A DNA stretch of 64,000 nt from assembly GCA_965238125.1 (NCBI GenBank), contig OZ250179.1, positions 3,782,001-3,846,000 of the forward strand. The letters are read 5' to 3'. The notes under the pieces are model-generated. The model was not told where the DNA came from, made no database searches, and worked only from the letters and a program-made list of their open reading frames with translations. Source of the stretch: UBA6623 sp965238125. GTDB lineage: Bacteria > Acidobacteriota > Terriglobia > Bryobacterales > UBA6623. A program made the translations under genes and the position numbers. Positions 16,999 to 25,523 of the stretch are shown here, in pieces. Numbering within the stretch: position 1 is the first letter of the stretch; every line of letters starts with the position of its first letter.

Positions 16999-18645
16999 TT
17001 AGGGGTCGTCGTAGGTGAGAACGACGCCGCGGGTTTCGAGCAGCTCTCCAGTGGCTTGCAGCAGCCGCACGACGCTGCGCCGATAGGCGATGGACTGCGC
17101 CAGCAAATCGGCTTCTGCTTGCACCAGATCGTCCTGGGCGTCAAGAACGAGAAACGCCGTGGTCACGCCCAGGTCGTATTTCTTCTGCTCGGCATCGAGA
17201 CGCTTTTGGGCGAAATCGCGAGCCACGCCGGCTTGATGAATCGCCGCCTTGCTCTGCTCGACCCCGGCGACGGCGTTGAGCGCGTCGAGGCGCACCTGTT
17301 GCTCGATGCTGCGCAGCGTGTAGAGATCGCGCTTTTTCTGAATTTGCGCGTCGGCCAGGTCGGCCGCCGCGCGGCGATTCCGTAGCGGGAGCTGAAGCTG
17401 TAACCCAAACGAATAGGTCGGGAAGTTAAAACCGAATAATTGATCCAGCGCGTCTCGATAACCTCCTGGGATGAACGTCGTCGTCGGCTCGCCGCCGAAA
17501 AGCGTGCGCTCGAAGAAATTACCGCCGCGGCCCTGCGAGCTGTAGGTGGCCGTCAACGTCAAATCCGGCCGCATCTCGTTCGTCGCCGCGCGAATGTCGA
17601 TGTCGTCGATGTCGAGCGCATAGCGGCTTTGCGCTAATTCGGGCCGCATACCCAAAGCCTTGGCGACGGTTTCCTCCGGATGATAGGTCGGCATGTGATC
17701 GGGCGGCGCGGCGGTCTCGGTCAGCACCAGCGGCACTTGCCGAAAGCGGGGGTCGAGGTCGGCGCCGATCCAACGCCGCACGACATCCTCGGCCTGCAAC
17801 AAGCTGTATTGAAATTGCGTGACGGCGACCTGCGCGGTGGCGTATTGCTGTTCGGGCTGGTAGATGTCGAGAGGCGAGATCGCGCCCAGTTCCAACTCCC
17901 GCCGAGAGCGTTCGAGAAACGCCCGCGCCAGCTCGAGATTGTTTTCCCTCACGCGCAACGATTCGCGTTGGTCGATGACATCCCAGTAGGCGTTTTCCGC
18001 TTGGGCGATCAGAGCCAGAACGCGCTCGCGGACTTGCTCGCCGGTCAAATCGAGCCGCGAGCGCGCGATGAGAATCGGCACGCGGTTGACGAAGCGGCCG
18101 CGCCCGCGCAGCAACGGCTGGGTGATCTCGAAATCCAAATTGTGGGTAATGCTCGGATTGAAATTCGTGAACTGGCTGTTGTTGGCATTCTTGACACCCG
18201 TGAAGCCGATCGAATAGGTCGTCCCGGTATCCATCGTCTTGCTGACGGTCAAATTGCCGCGCTGGTTCAAGTTCGTGCGCACGTCGGCGCCGTCGAGAAT
18301 GCCTGTGGAAGGACTATTCGAGCGATTCGCATTGAAGCCCGCCGACATAGTTGGGTCAAACGGGCTGAAAGCGCGCTGCACGGCGTTTTGCTGCTCGTAC
18401 ACCGCCAATTTCTGTAGTTGAATGTCGGGGTTATTGGCGATGACCAATTCGATATAAGCGCGCAGGGAAAGTCTGATGCGCTCGTCGATCTGGAAGTCTT
18501 GCAAACGCCGGACGGTGTCGATTTCAATATCGAGCGGGGGGCGCTGCCATTGCGCCTTGAAGTAGTCGCCGCTCGGAAAAGTGGCATGCTGCGCCGGCAA
18601 CCCCATGCCGCCGATCAACATCAGACTGAGAAGTCGAATCCGCAT
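16999..18645 (-). CDS. TolC-family outer-membrane efflux channel
   Basis: The 548-residue product has a signal-like N-terminus (RIRLLSLMLIGGMGLPA) and two long alpha-helical repeats, each with Gln/Glu-rich coiled segments. These are typical of the outer-membrane factor that forms a trimeric beta-barrel and periplasmic tunnel. Recognisable elements are NNPDIQLQKLAV near the start of the first repeat, ITQPLLRGRG in the outer-membrane strand region, and RRAAADLADAQ in the second repeat. It is the exit duct for the adjacent adaptors and permease and is likely transcribed with them; only a short repeat-containing gap separates it from the permease gene. Confidence 0.88.
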   Translation of the reverse strand: MRIRLLSLMLIGGMGLPAQHATFPSGDYFKAQWQRPPLDIEIDTVRRLQDFQIDERIRLSLRAYIELVIANNPDIQLQKLAVYEQQNAVQRAFSPFDPTMSAGFNANRSNSPSTGILDGADVRTNLNQRGNLTVSKTMDTGTTYSIGFTGVKNANNSQFTNFNPSITHNLDFEITQPLLRGRGRFVNRVPILIARSRLDLTGEQVRERVLALIAQAENAYWDVIDQRESLRVRENNLELARAFLERSRRELELGAISPLDIYQPEQQYATAQVAVTQFQYSLLQAEDVVRRWIGADLDPRFRQVPLVLTETAAPPDHMPTYHPEETVAKALGMRPELAQSRYALDIDDIDIRAATNEMRPDLTLTATYSSQGRGGNFFERTLFGGEPTTTFIPGGYRDALDQLFGFNFPTYSFGLQLQLPLRNRRAAADLADAQIQKKRDLYTLRSIEQQVRLDALNAVAGVEQSKAAIHQAGVARDFAQKRLDAEQKKYDLGVTTAFLVLDAQDDLVQAEADLLAQSIAYRRSVVRLLQATGELLETRGVVLTYDDP

Positions 18646-18674
18646 TCAGTCGTTCCCTCAAGTCCCAAGAACCG

Positions 18675-18699
18675 AGTGGGGCAGGTCTCCAGGCCTGCC
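18675..18699 (+). repeat. Palindromic repeat, family A, copy 2
   Basis: The hairpin-forming AGTGGGGCAGGTCTCC-AGGCCTGCC unit lies in the 64-bp spacer between the TolC-type and permease genes. Confidence 0.65.
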
Positions 18700-18709
18700 T
18701 CCTCCACCG

Positions 18710-19969
18710 CTACTCGTACCGAATCGCCTCAATCGGATCCAGTTTCGCGGCCTGCACGGCAGGATAAATCCCAAACAACAAGCCGATAAACACCGACACT
18801 CCGAAGGCCACGAAAATCGAAGCCGCCGTCACCACCGTCGGCCATCCGGCGATCGCCGAGATCACTTGCGATCCCCCAAAGCCGGCCGCAATCCCGATCA
18901 ATCCGCCGACAATCGAAATCAATACCGCCTCGATCAAGAATTGCCGCACGATATCACGTTGCCGCGCACCGATAGCCCGGCGGACGCCGATTTCGCGGGT
19001 TCGCTCCAAAACCGTCGCCAGCATGATGTTCATGATGCCGATGCCGCCGACGAGCAACGAAATGCCCGCAATGCAAATCATCACGACCTCAAAGATGAAC
19101 TGCTGTTGCTCGCGCTGCGCCAGCAAACCCGCCGGCACGAGAACCGAAAAATCTCCGGCGTCATTGTGCGTCGCCGACAAAATGGCGCGGACGATTTCCG
19201 CCGTTTCAATCGGGTCGGTGTCATTGCGAACACGCACGAAGATCCCGTCGATCTCATCCTTGAGATAGCTGTTGCTGTCTTGGAAGCGACGCATCACCGA
19301 GTTCATCGGGCTCACGATGAGATTGTTGCGGTCATCGGTTTCAAGGCCTTCGACTTGCGACTCGGCGGTCGCCTGCGGCGCCATCACTCCGATCACCTGC
19401 AGCCAAACCTCGTTGACCTTGACGTACTTCCCAACCGCCGAGCCATAGCCGAGTAAATTCACCTTGGCCCTTTCGCCGAGCACGCAGACCGGCGCCGAGC
19501 GCAGATTTTCTTCTTCGGTGAAAAAACGCCCTTCGAGCAAAGCGACGTTATAAATCTCGATGTAGTTCGGTTCCACGCCGATCAGCGCAGGCATCTCTTG
19601 GCCGGTGCGCGGCAGAATGCTTTGCGGCTGGAAGGTCTTGCGCGGCGACATCGCGGCGATGTTCGGCGTGTTGTCGCGTAGCGCTCGGAAATCCCGAAAC
19701 GTCAGCCCCGGAGAAAGTTCGCGCACCGCCAGCAGGGAATCGCGATCAACCGCCTCGCGGGATTCAACGATGATGTTGTTGACCCCGAGCAGGTCGATGT
19801 AGCGGATCATCTCCTGCTGCGCGCCGGCGGTGATCGACAACATGGCGACGACTGCCCCCACGCCGAAAATCATCCCGAGCATCGTCAGCAACGAGCGCAG
19901 CTTGTGGGCGAGCAGGCTCCCGAGGCCCATCCAAAGCTCCGGCGCCACATCGGCAATATGAGTGGCCAC
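18710..19969 (-). CDS. MacB/FtsX-type ABC transporter permease without fused ATPase
   Basis: The 419-residue protein has one N-terminal membrane segment (about residues 20-45, LLTMLGMIFGVGAVVAML), a large periplasmic MacB-PCD-like domain, and three C-terminal segments of the FtsX core (about 285-410, including the GIMNIMLATVLERTREIGVRRAIGA motif). Such permeases work as mechanotransmitters that move periplasmic substrates into a TolC duct. Full MacB has an ATPase domain at its N-terminus, which is absent here. No separate ATP-binding gene is in the cluster, so it must be encoded elsewhere or lost. The GTG start at 19967-19969 directly abuts the stop codon of the upstream adaptor gene, indicating translational coupling. 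Confidence 0.88.
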   Translation of the reverse strand: MATHIADVAPELWMGLGSLLAHKLRSLLTMLGMIFGVGAVVAMLSITAGAQQEMIRYIDLLGVNNIIVESREAVDRDSLLAVRELSPGLTFRDFRALRDNTPNIAAMSPRKTFQPQSILPRTGQEMPALIGVEPNYIEIYNVALLEGRFFTEEENLRSAPVCVLGERAKVNLLGYGSAVGKYVKVNEVWLQVIGVMAPQATAESQVEGLETDDRNNLIVSPMNSVMRRFQDSNSYLKDEIDGIFVRVRNDTDPIETAEIVRAILSATHNDAGDFSVLVPAGLLAQREQQQFIFEVVMICIAGISLLVGGIGIMNIMLATVLERTREIGVRRAIGARQRDIVRQFLIEAVLISIVGGLIGIAAGFGGSQVISAIAGWPTVVTAASIFVAFGVSVFIGLLFGIYPAVQAAKLDPIEAIRYE

Positions 19970-21898
19970 CTAGCGAGGCCTCCCGCGGCCGCCGCCGGGC
20001 GACCCGCCGCTGGGGAAAGAAGACCGCGTCGTCTTGCGCTCGGCCGCTTTCTTTTGACGCCCTCGGCGACCGCCGGCGTCAGGCGGTTCGAGCGCTATTA
20101 GGTCACCTTCCTCGACGCCGCTCAATACCGCGATTTGCGATTCGGAACGTTTGCCTAACTCGACTCCGCGAGCTTCGAGACGCGAACCGTCCCAGACATA
20201 GAGCACTGAATTTCCCTCGACTTCGAAAACTCCCTGGTAGGGAACATAGAGGGTGTCTTCGACGCGATCGACGATGATTTCCGCATCGGCGAGCAAACCG
20301 GGTCGCAGCAGCACGGCTACATCGGAACCGGGTTTGGGCGGCTCGGGCAGTTGCGCTGCGTCGCGCTGCGCGGCGCTGAATTGTTGGCCACCGGGACGTG
20401 ACAGCGAAAGCGAAAGCCCCGGTCCGGCGGACGATCCGGGTGCCCCGCCGAAGCCCGCGCCCCCGGGACCGCCGAAGCCCCCCCGTCCTCCCGAGCTACG
20501 GCCGCCGGCGCCCGGGCCTCCCGCGCCGCCCATTCTTTGCCGCATCTGTTGGAACATCTTTTGGCGTTCTTCCTGGCTCATGGATTGAATATCGCGTCCG
20601 CCAAGCGCCTGCTGAAACATGCGCCGTGCCTGCTGCCGCTGCTCGTCGGACAAGCCCGCGCCACCGGGTCCGCCTCGGACGCCGCCGGCCTGCCCCCGCG
20701 TACCTCCCGGGCCGCCCGCCCGCCCGCCGAAACCCGCCCTCGCGCTACCGCCCGCTCTCTCGCCTGCCCCGGCTTCCGCGGAGGATGCCGCCGGGCTTCC
20801 ACTCACCGCCGGCGCCGCCGCCTTCTCCGCGGCTTTGGTCATGATGCGCTCAATCTGCCGCGGCGTCGCTCCGACGTGCCCCAGCAACTGCGCCATGTCG
20901 ATCGAGAGAACACAGTCAAATTTCTTCGTCGCCTCGCCGCGAAACACATTGGCCGAGGCCGTATTGCCCAGCCGCCGAACCCGCGCCCGCACCATCTTCC
21001 CCGGCAGCGCGTCGAGCAGAATCACCGCTTCCTGGCCCTCGTGCAGATTCGATCGCTCGATTTCCTCGACCTTGGCGAGCAATTCCATCTCGGATAGATC
21101 GAGAATCTTGACGATTTCCATGCCCGGCGGAATCTGGTCCCCCTCTTGGATGTCGGGCGTGGTTTGGCCGAAACCCCCTCGACCGCCGGCGCGGTTTTGT
21201 TGGATCGACACCAACCCCGACATGGGCGAAAGCACGCGCGATTGGTTGATGCGCCTGCGCTCGCGGTCGGCGTCGAGGCGTGCCTTGCGCATTTGCTCCC
21301 GCAAGACGGCCAATTCCGCTTGCCGCTGTTGCAGGCGCGATTGAATATCCTGCTCGAGCTTCTGCTCGCGGCGTTTGGACTCCTCCAGCGTGAGAATGTT
21401 CTTGCGCGCATCGATCGCGGAAATCAACTCGTTCTTTTGAACCTCGAGCTCCGCGCTCTTGACGGCGAAACGCGCCTTGAGCAGCTCCACTTCATCCCGG
21501 CTCTTGCGGATTTCCAGGTCCGTCTCGGCTTCCTTCAGCAACTCGCCCACGCGTTCGACTTCAAGCTCGGCGTCTTCGAGAGTGGCTCGTCGTTCGGAAT
21601 CGTCGAGTTCAAAGATCAGATCGCCCACCGACGACAGGGCGCCGCTCGGCGCGAGCTTCGTAATTTGCGTGACCGAGCCGAGGTTCGGAGCCGCCAACGG
21701 AAGCGAGCGCACCGCCCGCAACTCTCCTCGAAAATGGGTTTTGACGACGAGATCGCCCCGGCGCACGGGAGTCAAAACGAAATCGCTGCTCGACTCGGGA
21801 ATTTGCCGCGCCAGGTAAAAGCCCGCCGCCACAACGCCGACCACGGCGACCAAAATCACAACTCGGGCGACGACCTTTTTCATGTTCCAGCGAGGCAT
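19970..21898 (-). CDS. Periplasmic adaptor (HlyD/MacA-type) with a large glycine-rich insertion
   Basis: The 642-residue protein has an N-terminal membrane anchor (about residues 9-30), a lipoyl-like half (50-100), a long coiled-coil hairpin (105-220), the second lipoyl half and a beta-barrel (225-340), and a membrane-proximal domain (523-600). MacA-type adaptors are usually near 400 residues. The excess is a Gly/Arg/Gln-rich stretch at about 345-520, with repeats of the GGxGG type and a short helical island (SDEQRQQARRMFQQ). It should link the inner-membrane permease to the TolC-type channel. Its stop codon abuts the permease start. The C-terminus is also basic and Gly-rich. Confidence 0.82.
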   Translation of the reverse strand: MPRWNMKKVVARVVILVAVVGVVAAGFYLARQIPESSSDFVLTPVRRGDLVVKTHFRGELRAVRSLPLAAPNLGSVTQITKLAPSGALSSVGDLIFELDDSERRATLEDAELEVERVGELLKEAETDLEIRKSRDEVELLKARFAVKSAELEVQKNELISAIDARKNILTLEESKRREQKLEQDIQSRLQQRQAELAVLREQMRKARLDADRERRRINQSRVLSPMSGLVSIQQNRAGGRGGFGQTTPDIQEGDQIPPGMEIVKILDLSEMELLAKVEEIERSNLHEGQEAVILLDALPGKMVRARVRRLGNTASANVFRGEATKKFDCVLSIDMAQLLGHVGATPRQIERIMTKAAEKAAAPAVSGSPAASSAEAGAGERAGGSARAGFGGRAGGPGGTRGQAGGVRGGPGGAGLSDEQRQQARRMFQQALGGRDIQSMSQEERQKMFQQMRQRMGGAGGPGAGGRSSGGRGGFGGPGGAGFGGAPGSSAGPGLSLSLSRPGGQQFSAAQRDAAQLPEPPKPGSDVAVLLRPGLLADAEIIVDRVEDTLYVPYQGVFEVEGNSVLYVWDGSRLEARGVELGKRSESQIAVLSGVEEGDLIALEPPDAGGRRGRQKKAAERKTTRSSFPSGGSPGGGRGRPR

Positions 21899-21959
21899 CC
21901 CAGTTGCCTTATTGAGAAATCGCAGTTACTCTATCGCGGTCCCTGGGGCCGCGCCCCGC

Positions 21960-21985
21960 AGTGGGGCAGGTCTCCAGGCCTGCCC
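21960..21985 (+). repeat. Palindromic repeat, family A, copy 3
   Basis: An almost perfect family A hairpin unit lies in the 154-bp spacer between two adaptor genes. Confidence 0.65.
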
Positions 21986-22052
21986 ATCAAATTTCTTCAA
22001 AATCTCGTCACCCGCAAACCCTCGCCGGCGGCCTACTTGATCACCCCGCCCC

Positions 22053-23315
22053 TCACGACCTCTTCCTCGCCGCCGCCGTTTCCGGGTTCTCCAGCGCCAC
22101 GACATCACCCTCTTCCAGCCCCGAACTCACCACAATCTCCGTCGCACTCCGCACGGCAACCTCGATCGTCCGCCGCTCATAGTGATTACCCCGCCGTAGA
22201 AAAACCGTCGGACGCCCGTCGATCTGAAAACCCGCTTTCGCGGGCAGCACCAACACCCCGGGACGCCGCTCCACTTCAATCTCCACGCCCGCGCTCATAC
22301 CCGGCCGCAGCCGCTCGTCGACAACGTCAAACGAGCACTGCGCCGGGAAATTCTTATCCGGGGGGAAACGCCGAAAGATCAACGTTGCGGTCGGGCTGAC
22401 CCAATTCATCTTTCCGGTCAACTCGGCGTCGGGAACCGCGTCAACGCGAATGCGAGCCGGCTGCCCGAGTCGAATCCGACCGCGATCGATTTCTTCAATC
22501 CGAAATTCGACCCGCAAAGACTCTAAGTCGGGTACCTCCGCAATCGCCGCGCCCGTCCACACCGTGTCGCCCTCTTGGAACGGCGGACGCGTCTGTCCCC
22601 AGCTTCCGCCCGCGCGAAAGTTTTGCAGCACGTGCACGATACCGTCGCGGGGCGCTCGTATGACCATGCTTCCCAAGTAGCGTTTTGTGCGGTCCAGGTC
22701 GCGGACGGCCTTATCCTTGCGTTCGCCGAGCCGCGCCAGATCGGCTTGTTGCGAAAGGTCGGTCGCGTCGGCGTTGGTCTCGGCCTTGGCCAGCTCGCCG
22801 TCGCTGACCTTGACGTCAATCCAATTCTTCAAACCTTCCAGTTCCGAGAGGATCTCCTGCTTGCCGGCTTCGAGCTTAGCGCGCTCGAGATTGTACTCCG
22901 CCTGCATCAGCGCCATCGCGTTCTGCTCGTCGGCGATCGAGTGCTGCGCTTCGGCTTGGACGATTTCGCTGTTGATCTGCCGCACCTGCGTGTCTTGCTG
23001 CGTGTACGTGTCTTCCTGCGAAGCCGCGTCAAAAGCAACGACGATCTCACCCTTTTTAATAGGGCGGCCGTTCTCCGCCAAGCGGACAATCGTCAGGTTG
23101 GGCGTCTGCGGCGCGTTGATCAGAACCGATTGCGTGCTCTTCAGCTCACCGCGCGCCCGCACCGTGGTCAGAAAGTCGCGCCGCTCGACCCGCGCCGTCG
23201 GCACCGGCGGCCCGGGAGGCGTGTAGAAATGCAAGGCCGCGTACGAACACGCCGCCCCGGCGAGCACACTGCCGCACCAAGCGATGAGACGGGATTTACG
23301 GCCTACAATCGGCAT
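22053..23315 (-). CDS. HlyD-family periplasmic adaptor
   Basis: The 420-residue protein has an N-terminal membrane segment (about residues 10-30), a first lipoyl half (RARGELKSTQSVLINAPQ, around 53-70), a long alpha-helical hairpin (about 105-200), a second lipoyl half (VIRAPRDGIVHVLQN, around 207), a beta-barrel and a membrane-proximal domain ending near KAGFQIDGRPTVF. This is the MacA/HlyD architecture. It is the second of three adaptors in the minus-strand efflux group, separated from the next by 154 bases with a repeat. Duplicated adaptors could form hetero-hexamers or serve different permeases. Confidence 0.85.
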   Translation of the reverse strand: MPIVGRKSRLIAWCGSVLAGAACSYAALHFYTPPGPPVPTARVERRDFLTTVRARGELKSTQSVLINAPQTPNLTIVRLAENGRPIKKGEIVVAFDAASQEDTYTQQDTQVRQINSEIVQAEAQHSIADEQNAMALMQAEYNLERAKLEAGKQEILSELEGLKNWIDVKVSDGELAKAETNADATDLSQQADLARLGERKDKAVRDLDRTKRYLGSMVIRAPRDGIVHVLQNFRAGGSWGQTRPPFQEGDTVWTGAAIAEVPDLESLRVEFRIEEIDRGRIRLGQPARIRVDAVPDAELTGKMNWVSPTATLIFRRFPPDKNFPAQCSFDVVDERLRPGMSAGVEIEVERRPGVLVLPAKAGFQIDGRPTVFLRRGNHYERRTIEVAVRSATEIVVSSGLEEGDVVALENPETAAARKRS

Positions 23316-23466
23316 CTTTGTTATCGTCGCCGGGCGAAAGAGAGAGGACTGCCACCCGATTTTCGCTCATCGAACCGCCTTTTCTCCAACATCCATGCAA
23401 CGCGAAAATCGGTGGCTGTACCCTCTTTTTCGCGTAGTCGGACCGGCGCCAAGGGCGCCTACGACT

Positions 23467-24918
23467 CTACAGCTTCACCGGCGACCGGCGCAAAGCAACT
23501 TCTTCTCCCGCGTCGAGCCCCGCCGTGACGACCGTCCTGACATTGTTTTGGGCGCCGGTTTCAATACTACGAGCTTCGAAATTAGACCCGCCCGGCTTAC
23601 GAACAAAGACGAGTTCTTCGCCGTTTTCGTCGAGGTGCACAGCCTCCCGCGGGACGGTGACAACATCGCTGTGCGCTTCCAATAAGATGTCCGCGCTCCC
23701 CGATAGATCGGGAATGATCTCGGCCGCCCGCGTTTCAATCGCGAACGTCACCGGGACGCTGCGAACAAACTCAGCGCGCGTCATCGAGCGCGGCCCGCGC
23801 ATCCCGCCGCCCCCGGCGCCGGCAATCGCGCCCACCGCCGTTACGCGCCCGGCCCAAACCTTATCGGGATAAGCGTCCAGCCGAATCTCAACCCTCTGGC
23901 CCGCCCGCACGCCTTGGCTGTCGACCTGATTCAACTGCCCGTTGAGAATCATCGACGAGGTATCGACGATTTGCATGAAGAACGCCCCGGAATTCACCTC
24001 GTCGCCTTCCTGCACTTGCGAGAATTGGCCTCCCCCGCGAAAGATCGTCTGCATGACGACCATGCCGGAAATGCCAGCGCGCAGCACCATCTTTTCGGTG
24101 TTGATGCGGGCGCGCGTTTCGTCGATCTTCTTTTGATCGCGCGCGATTTCGAGGGCACGGCGCTTGGCGGCGTGCGCGGTTTCGAGCAGTTTGACTTCCT
24201 TCCGCAACTGCCGGTAGGCGGCTTCGGTTTCCTCGACGTTCAGTTTCAGAATCTCGGCTTCGATGCGCGAGCGCACTTCGCCCGTCCGCAGATCGAGCAT
24301 GGCTTTATCCCACTCGGCGCGCGCGGATCGGAGTTGCTGTCTCGTCGTCTCGGAGGCGATGGCCAGCTCGGCGGCGTTCTTGTCGATCTCGGCCTGCGCC
24401 TGAACGACCTCCGCGTGCCGGTCATCGATGGTTTGTTGCTGCGTTTGGCGATCGAATTCCGCCACGACGGCGCCTTTTTCGACGGTGGAGCCCGGCTTGG
24501 CCATGGTCAAAAGTGTGAGCCGAAAGCGGCCTCCTCCCCCCCGCCGACCTTGCAACCGAGGCGCGACAACCGCCGAAGCGCGGCGCGCCGAAATCGTGCC
24601 GCCCACCCGCAGCTTGCGCGTCATCTCGCCGCGCGTGACTTCGATGGTGGGAACCGGCCCCGTCGCGGTCGCGGGCATCTGCCGCTCCTGCTGACGATAA
24701 AGCGTGTAGCCGCCCAGCGCGCCGATCAAGAAGGGAAGGACCAGCCAACGCCGAGAGATCTTCGGGCTTGGTCGTTCGGGACCCGGATCTCCCAACGGTT
24801 GCGGTCCGCCGGGCGAGGAATGGAGCGGCTCGGGGGCCGGAAGTGGGGCGGGCCTCCCGGCCTGCCCTTCCCCGGCCGCGAAACACAGTTGCGGTCCGAG
24901 CGAGTGTCGCGGTTTCAT
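23467..24918 (-). CDS. HlyD-family periplasmic adaptor with a repeat-derived cytoplasmic tail
   Basis: The 483-residue adaptor is the first gene of the efflux group. The ATG at 24918 has a good ribosome binding site (AAAGGTGA), so the Pro/Gly-rich N-terminal tail of about 55 residues is probably real. It precedes the membrane segment (RRWLVLPFLIGALGGYTL, about 56-73). Residues 18-26 are encoded by a copy of the family A palindromic repeat. The body has lipoyl halves around 88-145 and 285-315, a helical hairpin between them, and a C-terminal beta-barrel and membrane-proximal region. The divergent potassium-channel gene begins 186 bases away; that spacer holds no clear promoter. Confidence 0.83.
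   Translation of the reverse strand: MKPRHSLGPQLCFAAGEGQAGRPAPLPAPEPLHSSPGGPQPLGDPGPERPSPKISRRWLVLPFLIGALGGYTLYRQQERQMPATATGPVPTIEVTRGEMTRKLRVGGTISARRASAVVAPRLQGRRGGGGRFRLTLLTMAKPGSTVEKGAVVAEFDRQTQQQTIDDRHAEVVQAQAEIDKNAAELAIASETTRQQLRSARAEWDKAMLDLRTGEVRSRIEAEILKLNVEETEAAYRQLRKEVKLLETAHAAKRRALEIARDQKKIDETRARINTEKMVLRAGISGMVVMQTIFRGGGQFSQVQEGDEVNSGAFFMQIVDTSSMILNGQLNQVDSQGVRAGQRVEIRLDAYPDKVWAGRVTAVGAIAGAGGGGMRGPRSMTRAEFVRSVPVTFAIETRAAEIIPDLSGSADILLEAHSDVVTVPREAVHLDENGEELVFVRKPGGSNFEARSIETGAQNNVRTVVTAGLDAGEEVALRRSPVKL
24842..24867 (+). repeat. Palindromic repeat, family A, copy 4, inside a coding region
   Basis: A GC-richer variant of the family A hairpin lies inside the N-terminal codons of the adaptor gene and encodes its residues 18-26 without disturbing the frame. 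Confidence 0.6.
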
Positions 24919-25523
24919 GCCGTCACCTTTTCCTTATCCTAAGGGGCATTCCAACAACTCCGCCACCAAACTGTTAAGAGTTTGTAAAACAAGACCTTTG
25001 CGACAAAGACGCATAGCACCCGCCGCTATTTTCTAAGACGATCTTTTCAGAAGAAGGTTATCCCCGGCGAGCGGAAAAATACCCGGCGGCGTACACTGAC
25101 TCTCATGAGCAAGCGGCATCCGGAGACCGAATCGCCCCCTCCCGAGTTTTCCCCTTTTCGCTCCCGCCTGCACGAGATCATCCTCGAGGCCGACACTCCG
25201 GCCGGAAAAGCGTTTGACGTCGTGCTGCTGTGGGCGATTCTGCTCAGCGTGCTGGCCGTCTTGCTCGAGAGCGTCGCCGCTTACCGCGCCACCTATGGTC
25301 CCTGGCTGCGGGGCGCCGAGTGGGTATTCACATTTCTGTTCACCTTGGAATATGTGTTGCGTCTTTATTGCGTCCACCGCCCGGCGCGCTACGCTCGCAG
25401 CTTCTTCGGCGTGGTCGACCTGGCGGCGATCATTCCCACCTATTTGAGTCTGGTCATCACAGGGACGCAATCGTTGATCGTCATTCGGGCTTTGCGATTG
25501 CTGCGCGTCTTCCGCGTTCTCAA

